From: UBA9980 sp964436235
Lineage (GTDB): Bacteria > Muiribacteriota > UBA9980
Direction of reading: 5' to 3'
NCBI GenBank assembly: GCA_964436235.1
Contig: CAYTCW010000026.1
Location: 1-40,234, forward strand
Length of the DNA: 40,234 nucleotides
In this document: positions 34,448-40,234 of the stretch, in pieces
Numbering within the stretch: position 1 is the stretch's first letter
Layout of the letters: each line of letters starts with the position of its first letter
Program-made: the position numbers and the translations under genes
The notes under the pieces: generated by a model
The model's input: the letters and a program-made list of their open reading frames with translations, nothing else
Database searches by the model: none
What the model was told of the DNA's origin: nothing

Positions 34448-37400
34448 TTACCGTATCCTATTAACAATCAATACCGTATCAAACCACAAAATTCCGTCCA
34501 CTCTCATCTTATAGCCCGCTCTAGTCCTATATATCGTTACATCCGGCCTATATTTCCCGGCAGTATACTTACTTCCATATTCACCTTGCTGCCAAACTTG
34601 ACCGTTAGATAGATTAAACACAGTATCGCCAGTCCAACCTCCAAACTCGCCGTCGATGGTGGTTTCGATTGCGTACTCTCCACAATAATAAAGGCTATCA
34701 ATTCTTTCGACAAAAACAGTATCGTCGACTCCGTCCACTTTCATTTTGTATCCGAATAAAACCTTATATATTGTTACCTTAGGATTAAATAAACTAGCGT
34801 ATTTAACACCGTCTTTGCTCTGTTTCCAAATTTGTCCGTTAGCCAACTTAAAGGTAGTTTGCCCGCTCCAGCCGTTAAACGCACCGTCGATATTAGTCTC
34901 GATTGCATAATTTTCATAATTGTTTGAATTGTTGGGATCATTAATCTTTATTAATAAATCAACTGTTTTAGTTATTCCTTCCTCAGTAACCGTTGCTGTT
35001 AATATTGTTGTTCCAGGCTGAGCCGGGGCGACAAAATTTCCTGACTCAGAAAACTGGCCGGTTCCTGATTTAATTGAAAATTTTAACTTAATAGCGTTAA
35101 TAGTCATAGTAGTAAGGTCTGAGTAATCGAGTTTTGCATTAATTTTACTCATTACGATCATTTCTCCAGGATCAACCGTAGCGGTGTTCGGTATTAATGA
35201 AATATTACTCAATACCCTATTTATCACAAAGTACGCCGATGAAACGTCCGAATCGATCATTCCACTCTTAATAGCAATAGCCTTAACAGTCCCTGACATC
35301 AAAAGAGAAATCGGCCCTGAATAAGTAATACCGTTCGTCGACGAAGGATCAGAGCCGTCTGTTGTATATTTGATTATTGCGCCGCTTGTAGCGCTTGATA
35401 TTGTAAAATTTTGCGGTGGAGTAATTAATCCGCCGTTAGGAGAAATCTCTGGCGTCGCTACTTTTTCCATTTTCGTATATGTGGCGCTCGCAACATTTGA
35501 ATCCAACATCCCAGACCTTATCGCGATTGCTTTTATTGTTGTAGTAGAAAAAACGTAAATAGGTCCAATATAAATATTGCCGGTTGTTGAAGTCGGCGTC
35601 GAGCCGTCTGTTGTGTATCTGATCGTAGCTCCAAGAGTGCCGCACGCTATAACAACGGTCTGAGAAAACGCATTGAACGTAGTGCCATTTGGAGAAAATG
35701 TTGGCGTTTGAACTTTCTGCTCAACCGCTGTCTGATCAACAGGAAGAGCAAGGCGAAATCCGTTATTAGTGTAACGGGAGTTCGGATAGTTATTTCCTCT
35801 ATAAGCGGTTCTGCAAATTCCGGCCTCGTCATTCCAGCTGCCGCCCCTAAGAATTGGCCACTCTCCAAATGAAGGACCGGTGGGGTCAATAACTGCCGAA
35901 CTGCCGTAGAATGCAAACCAGTCACCGCACCATTCCCAGACATTTCCAGTCATATCATAAAGGCCGAAAGCATTCGGCGTCTTCTGGCCGACAGGTTGTG
36001 TTTTGGAACTCGAATTATTTTTATACCAGGCATAATTTCCGACGCTATTATATGAAGCGTCATTGCCCCAATAGAAAGCGGTTTGTGTGCCTCCGCGAGC
36101 CGCGTATTCCCATTCGGCTTCGGTAGGCAACCTGAATCCGGAATAGCCGCTAGGTTTTAACGAGTTTATCCTATCTAAAAAGCCCCCGGTATAACATATG
36201 TCGTACCACGAAACATTGTAAGCCGGGTAATTATTTCCGAGCCCGCGAACGTCCGATGGAGCATAGCCAGGCCATCCGCCATAGATCTTAACCCATTGCG
36301 CCTGGGTCACTTCATACTTACCAATGTAATAATCCTTAGTAAAAGAAACCGTGTGGACCGGGCCTTCGGCATCTAAACGATCTGCTTCGTTAGTCGGGCT
36401 CCCCATTTGAAAAGACTTTCCAGCGGCTGATATTTTTACCATCTCGAGAGTCATGCCGCTACCTAGGTCAATATTAAGCGTTTGCCCTCCTTCTTGTGGC
36501 TCAATAGTTATTGAAGAAAAAGGAAGATCTGCTGATGTGCCGCCTTCGCCAATTATGTAGGAGATGCGTATAGCTGCAAATGTGCCGGGAACGACGGCCC
36601 GTTCAAAAATAATGGAATGGGTATTCGATGCTAAAGTTATTGTTTCGTCACGAGTTACTGCGCTTGTCGGGTCGTAAGAAGCGCCTATATATTGATTTAT
36701 TAAAATAATTCGCGCTTTAACATTAAGTGAAAGATTGGTGTTCCATGTAACAGAAAGACTGCCATCCGATTTTTTTGTTGCCTTTAAATTACTGATTACA
36801 GGGATGTTGGAAATGTTGATTGTGTATATAGATTGAGCGACAGCCGAATTGGTCATACCGGTTTTTACAGCGATCGCTTTGATCATGGTAGTAGCTGCTA
36901 CGGGGATAGCGGTCGTGTAAGCCGTGCTTGATGCGGTCGGAGTGGTGCCGTCGGTTGTGTAGTATATCGAAGCGCCGGTGGTAGCACATGCGATCGTCAC
37001 GCTCTGGGCGGCGGTGAAATTGCCGGCTTCAGGGGTGAAGGTCGGGGTAGCTACGGTCTGAGCTGCTGCGCCGACGATAACGTTTACTTTAGCGGTAAGC
37101 GTCGTGCCGGAAACGGTGCCAGTGAATACGTAGGCGCCCGAGGTCGTTGCAACGTAAACGGGAACTGCGGTAGTTGACCATACTACAGATACGGTATCGG
37201 TGGTGCCGTTTGATTTGGTTACGGAAACGGTCGTTGGAAAAGTGATAGCCGATACTGCTGTGCCGCTTGCTACGGTGATGTCAGCAGGATTGGTAACGGT
37301 GGTGATCGTAACGACTACCACGCCCGTGACTGCCGTGTTAACGTCGGTCATGGTCGAGGCAGCACCGATCGTCTGGCCGCCAATTGTAACCGTCGTAGAA

Positions 37401-38662
37401 CCGATCGCAATATTAACGACAGCCGAAACATCTTTAACGGCTACGATGAAAGGTTTTAATACTCCCGCAATCGTGGAATCGACAGTTGCCAATACCAAAG
37501 TTTTGGTGTTTTCGCTCACACTTGAACTGTTAAGAACTGCCTGGACAGCGCATACGGCGTTCGTGATAGCGTTGAGAGTAGCGGTGCCCACCGCGGTGTC
37601 AACAGCTGATTTGACGGACGCTGTCATCGTGGTGACCGTAGATGAGAGAGGAACCGAAGGAGCCGCTAAGCCTTTATCTTTCGCTATGGTAGCAAGCGCG
37701 GTAGACTCGCCGGTCAGGTTAACTCCACTTACAGTTATTTTAGGAACCGTGGCCATAGCGTCTACGGTTGGAAGAACACCCACGAGAGCTGAGTAAATAA
37801 TTTTTCCTGTGCTTTTATGTTTAATTACAACTAAAGCCGTCATGTTCGTCGTATCCGCAGGAACGTTAGCAGTATATGTTGTGCCGCTAACTACCACACT
37901 TGATCCGGAAATTTCTGTCATGGTAGAGACATCGCACACCCCCATCTCATAAATGGCGCCGTAATCGCTCATGTAACCGGGAGCGCTAATGGGTGCTGCT
38001 AAAGCAGGACAGGCGCCGGTAATAACCACACTGGCTGCTGAAACTACAGGAATGGTGCCGCCGACCAAACTAATAGCCCCGCCAGAAAAACTTAAAACCG
38101 TGTTATCGTAAACGTTTATGAAGTACGATTCTCCCGCCTTGAATTGCGGATCTGCGCCGTCGAGAAGCTGCGGCGTGCCTGCGGTGTCCATTACTACCTG
38201 AATGAAAGTACCGGCAGCGGAACTCCACTTGTAAAGACCTTTTATTATACCGAATTTTTTCATAAGGCCGGAAAAGGTATTCGTTGAAATCGTCTGCGAT
38301 ATGCCTATGAGATTAAAACCGGTTTTCAGCGAAATATCGGTAACAGACGTAACGGCGTTTCCTGATATAGTGATGGTACCGGCAGATAAAGTTTTTATTA
38401 TATAGCCTTTTCCAGCGCCGAGCGACGTAAGTGTGCCCTCAGAATTACTAAGAAAAGAGCCGGCGGCAGCACTGTATAAATATATATCTTCAATCAATAA
38501 TGAATTGTTCTGTTTTAACTGCGATGGAGTTATCTCGGGAATCACTGTAAAACTTACAAAATTAAACCCGGATTTTAACAAAATTGATTGTTCGATAGTT
38601 TGAGCAGTAGCTGGGCAGGTTATAAACACAACAAAAAGAAACGCCAAAATAGTTCTGATCAT
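34448..38662 (-). CDS. Large secreted multidomain surface protein with FGE-sulfatase/C-type-lectin-like domain, 1404 aa
   Basis: AGGAG lies 7 bases before the ATG. Signal peptide 1-20 (cleavage after TATAQ-like ATA-Q). Two related domains at 25-100 and 104-200 (KSGFNFVSF, KTGFNLIG), then a Thr/Val/Ala-rich Ig-like stretch (300-530). Three chitobiase/Fn3-associated domains (about 538-615, 985-1065, 1069-1145) share YTTDG(T/S)xP and IKAIAxKxGM. Residues 733-975 are an FGE-sulfatase fold (MVKISAAGKSFQMGS, GFRLPTEAEWEYAARGG, GNVWEWCGDW, LRGGSWNDEAG, NNGFRLAL), without the Cys pair of true formylglycine-generating enzymes, so probably a binding domain. Two 75-residue repeats end it (IDGxFxGWxGxTxFxLxNGQ). 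It is likely a surface adhesin or ligand-binding protein. Confidence 0.85.
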   Translation of the reverse strand: MIRTILAFLFVVFITCPATAQTIEQSILLKSGFNFVSFTVIPEITPSQLKQNNSLLIEDIYLYSAAAGSFLSNSEGTLTSLGAGKGYIIKTLSAGTITISGNAVTSVTDISLKTGFNLIGISQTISTNTFSGLMKKFGIIKGLYKWSSAAGTFIQVVMDTAGTPQLLDGADPQFKAGESYFINVYDNTVLSFSGGAISLVGGTIPVVSAASVVITGACPALAAPISAPGYMSDYGAIYEMGVCDVSTMTEISGSSVVVSGTTYTANVPADTTNMTALVVIKHKSTGKIIYSALVGVLPTVDAMATVPKITVSGVNLTGESTALATIAKDKGLAAPSVPLSSTVTTMTASVKSAVDTAVGTATLNAITNAVCAVQAVLNSSSVSENTKTLVLATVDSTIAGVLKPFIVAVKDVSAVVNIAIGSTTVTIGGQTIGAASTMTDVNTAVTGVVVVTITTVTNPADITVASGTAVSAITFPTTVSVTKSNGTTDTVSVVWSTTAVPVYVATTSGAYVFTGTVSGTTLTAKVNVIVGAAAQTVATPTFTPEAGNFTAAQSVTIACATTGASIYYTTDGTTPTASSTAYTTAIPVAATTMIKAIAVKTGMTNSAVAQSIYTINISNIPVISNLKATKKSDGSLSVTWNTNLSLNVKARIILINQYIGASYDPTSAVTRDETITLASNTHSIIFERAVVPGTFAAIRISYIIGEGGTSADLPFSSITIEPQEGGQTLNIDLGSGMTLEMVKISAAGKSFQMGSPTNEADRLDAEGPVHTVSFTKDYYIGKYEVTQAQWVKIYGGWPGYAPSDVRGLGNNYPAYNVSWYDICYTGGFLDRINSLKPSGYSGFRLPTEAEWEYAARGGTQTAFYWGNDASYNSVGNYAWYKNNSSSKTQPVGQKTPNAFGLYDMTGNVWEWCGDWFAFYGSSAVIDPTGPSFGEWPILRGGSWNDEAGICRTAYRGNNYPNSRYTNNGFRLALPVDQTAVEQKVQTPTFSPNGTTFNAFSQTVVIACGTLGATIRYTTDGSTPTSTTGNIYIGPIYVFSTTTIKAIAIRSGMLDSNVASATYTKMEKVATPEISPNGGLITPPQNFTISSATSGAIIKYTTDGSDPSSTNGITYSGPISLLMSGTVKAIAIKSGMIDSDVSSAYFVINRVLSNISLIPNTATVDPGEMIVMSKINAKLDYSDLTTMTINAIKLKFSIKSGTGQFSESGNFVAPAQPGTTILTATVTEEGITKTVDLLIKINDPNNSNNYENYAIETNIDGAFNGWSGQTTFKLANGQIWKQSKDGVKYASLFNPKVTIYKVLFGYKMKVDGVDDTVFVERIDSLYYCGEYAIETTIDGEFGGWTGDTVFNLSNGQVWQQGEYGSKYTAGKYRPDVTIYRTRAGYKMRVDGILWFDTVLIVNRIR

Positions 38663-38757
38663 CAGCTCACTCCTAATTTATATTATGAAAAGCAAAAACA
38701 ATTGCTTTTGAGCAAAAGTTCATACATATATGAAATATTTGCATTAATTTATACTTT

Positions 38758-38786
38758 ATCGTAACATAAATAAAATGTAATGTCAA
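38758..38786 (-). promoter_or_regulatory. Promoter of the secreted-protein gene
   Basis: On the minus strand a perfect TTGACA (38781-38786), a 17-base spacer and TACGAT (38758-38763). The leader is about 90 bases and contains a CTTTTG-AG-CAAAAG inverted repeat at 38705-38718. Confidence 0.55.
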
Positions 38787-38858
38787 TAATATATATTAAC
38801 GCCTTTATTTTATTTGTTGATTCACCTCCATTGACTAAAAAGTAATGTTTAAAGTCGA

Positions 38859-38988
38859 GTATGGCCAGTGTGTGAACGCAAAAATAATGACGCACTGGTT
38901 ATAACAGATAAAAATCGATAATGTCGGGTATTTTGGTGCGAGTGCGTAAAGTGCGTCAAATTCGCAAAGATTTATAGATATATTTTCA
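38859..38988 (+). repeat. Long direct repeat, copy B (pair with 34114-34240)
   Basis: This copy lies upstream of the promoter of the secreted-protein gene, in the same orientation as copy A. It holds a CCAGTGTGT/ACGCACTGG inverted pair and a tandem AGTGCGTAAAGTGCGT. The rest of 38663-39122 has no gene that I can support. Confidence 0.6.
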
Positions 38989-39122
38989 CTACTGTCCAGG
39001 ATAAGTTAAAAGTCTCCAATCGACTTCAATTTTAATATAGTTTTCGAGTAGTAAAAATAGATCGTTGAAAAATACCCCCCTGTTTTTAATAATGCTATCC
39101 AAAAATAATCAAAACGTCAGCT

Positions 39123-39997
39123 TTAATTGCTCATACTCGGGAGCCGGCGGCGGTTGATAAGATCGTTCAGCCATTCTCCCAAAGGCCTGTAAACAAGCAG
39201 ATTAAAAAGAATCATTGCCACAAAATTCGATAAAGACCAATTAAAACTCGACTTCAATTTCAGATATTTCAGCATCAGTATCGCTATGAATACTGTCAAA
39301 ATTTGCGTTAAAACCGCATTTTTGCTGGTACCTATAAAAGTTTTGATCTTCAGGTTCTGTTTTATGGTCTTAAAAAATATTTCTATCTGCCAGCGTTCTT
39401 TATAGATTGCCGCAATAGTCACGGGACTTAACTTTTTATGATTCGTCAAAAACACCATTATTTCATTCTTCTCTGCGTTCCAGACTTCGATTCGCCTTAA
39501 TAGATGAGGACAACTCTTGTTTGAGTTAAAGCCATCAAGCTCTATGAGCTGATCTTTTAATATGTCGCTGTTTTGAGGAACTTCCGCTTCTTCGACAAAA
39601 CTGTACCGTGCATTTTCTTTCTGCCTGGTCACAAAATAAACCTTTTTCCGGGTCCAATCAGCGAAAAGATCATAATCGGTATAGCCTTTATCCATGGCTA
39701 TTATCGAACCTGGCTCAAAGTCAAGCATTCGCGCTACGTTGATTTATGGACGTTTCCTTCGGTTATGTTTAAAAAAGTCGGCAAATATCCATCATGATCA
39801 AGAACCATATGAATTTTGACGGCTCCTTTGGCCCTCCTGAAATAAGCCCAATCAAACATAGACAGACTGAGATCGATAACCGAAGCGTCCAGGCTATAAA
39901 CCGGATTCTTAAACTTGAATTTTCTCTTGGCCTTTCCAGCTATGGCCAAGCATTTATCAAGCAAACAATAAAAGAGTTTTTCAGAACGACGTATCAG
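39123..39997 (-). pseudogene. Broken IS4-family transposase
   Basis: The minus strand reads RRSEKLFYCLLDKC, then NPVYSLDASVIDLSLSMFDW (first catalytic Asp) to EGNVHKST, then shifts frame at about 39730-39737 to ARMLDFEPGSIIAMDKGYTD (second Asp), and ends with YKERWQIEIFFKTIKQNLKI (catalytic Glu). These are the DDE blocks and YREK-like region of IS4-group transposases. About 100 N-terminal residues are missing and one frameshift separates the two parts, so it is inactive. I could not define terminal inverted repeats. Confidence 0.85.
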
Positions 39998-40091
39998 ACA
40001 AAATCGAATCGGGGATTCTTCGTCAGATACCCGATAAAACAGACTAACTTATCGAATGTTTCCAATCGATAAAAACCGGTTTTAAAATTTG

Positions 40092-40110
40092 CGGCGTCGG
40101 AGCGGCGTCG
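40092..40110 (+). repeat. 19-base GC-rich repeat, right copy
   Basis: Identical to 17413-17431 and in the same orientation, about 70 bases inside the right tRNA-Ser-like copy. The 39998-40180 stretch also has a GC-rich inverted repeat (GGGTTCCGGGG...CCCCAGAACCC, 40145-40172) that could terminate the tRNA. Confidence 0.6.
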
Positions 40111-40182
40111 GAAGGGTTAAAATAGTGCTCGAAGATAGCAGCAAGGGTTCCGGGGAACATGCCCCAGAACCCTTACCGTTAG

Positions 40183-40234
40183 CGGAGAGACTGAGATTTG
40201 AACTCAGGTTCCCGATTGTGTCAGGAAACTCGAT
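40183..40234 (-). tRNA. tRNA-Ser (CGA-like), 3' part, cut by the window end
   Basis: On the minus strand: anticodon stem ATCGAG, long variable arm, T arm CTGAG-TTCAAAT-CTCAG, acceptor TCTCTCC and G at 40183, identical to the fragment at 17227-17278. The 5' half would lie beyond 40234. If it continues as GGAGAGA...CTCGATTCGAAA it is the intact target gene; if not, it is another att fragment. The anticodon CGA is inferred from the left copy. Confidence 0.55.

Larger units (their letters stand above)
17224..40234. mobile_element. Putative integrated genomic island between tRNA-Ser-like direct repeats
   Basis: Seen: a sequence of at least 54 bases (17225-17278 and 40181-40234) is repeated without mismatch and in the same orientation at both ends. 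It folds as the 3' part of a tRNA-Ser. A recombinase tail lies beside the left copy and a broken IS4 transposase beside the right one. Inside are a DISARM-like defence operon, a Fic gene and a large surface protein. Known: tyrosine integrases commonly recombine at tRNA 3' halves and duplicate them. Inferred: this is an island, now without its own intact integrase. The right boundary may extend past the window. Confidence 0.65.

Noticed and set aside
37200..37796. Open frame of 198 codons on the plus strand
   Set aside because: It is antisense to the Thr/Val/Ala-rich part of the secreted protein; its composition (Val/Thr runs) merely mirrors that repeat-rich coding strand.
34448..38662. Functional formylglycine-generating enzyme
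   Set aside because: The paired catalytic cysteines of true FGE are not present, and the domain is embedded in an adhesin-like protein with no sulfatase nearby.
39794..40072. Plus-strand open frame of 92 codons near the right edge
   Set aside because: It is antisense to the broken IS4 transposase, whose DDE blocks are clear on the minus strand.

Overview
The window reads like a chromosome segment of an uncultured diderm (Gram-negative-type) bacterium, probably from a deep-branching candidate phylum. The grounds are signal peptides, a FecR-type protein, a pseudopilin gene set, a Nif11-type peptide, many TPRs and a most unusual glycolytic fusion. No gene here allows a firm taxonomic call, so this is a low-confidence inference.

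Left part (1-15100, chromosomal backbone). The minus-strand gene at 278-4507 fuses the ATP-grasp and phosphohistidine domains of pyruvate phosphate dikinase to a whole phosphoglycerate kinase. Next come a plus-strand cluster of three small secreted or membrane proteins (4860-6326) and a single-PAS-domain protein (6488-6826) whose paralogue's 3' end opens the window (1-117). A minus-strand pilus/pseudopilin operon follows (PilX/GspK-like, PilV-like, and a PilW/GspJ-like protein carrying a DUF4214-like domain), with a FecR-domain protein behind it. A divergent strong promoter drives a Nif11-type RiPP-like precursor peptide with no modifying enzyme in view. A 563-residue TPR protein closes this part.

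Junction zone (15100-17300). A Fic-family AMPylase-like gene, a small MNT-type nucleotidyltransferase and several gene ends or decayed duplicates (nucleotidyltransferase, possible RelE/YafQ-like toxin, an unknown C-terminus, a tyrosine recombinase tail) lie next to a terminator and the 3' half of a tRNA-Ser-like sequence (17227-17283). The same sequence, identical over at least 54 bases, recurs at the right edge of the window (40181-40234). I read the roughly 22.9 kb between the copies as an integrated genomic island.

Island (17284-40182). It carries a six-gene minus-strand operon: SNF2 helicase (DrmD-like), large adenine methyltransferase (DrmMI-like), HEPN protein (RX4H), degenerate PLD-like protein, a 1760-residue DEAD/DEAH helicase with a DUF1998-like region and a C-terminal Vsr/DUF559-like nuclease fold, and a second Fic protein. 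This looks like a rearranged class 1 DISARM-type anti-phage system with extra effectors. It has a good promoter and a perfect 20-base palindrome in its leader. Upstream lies a 1404-residue secreted multidomain protein (chitobiase-type Ig-like domains, an FGE-sulfatase/C-type-lectin-like domain, two C-terminal repeats) bracketed by diverged 130-base direct repeats. A broken IS4-family transposase sits next to the right-hand att/tRNA copy. The island has no intact integrase.
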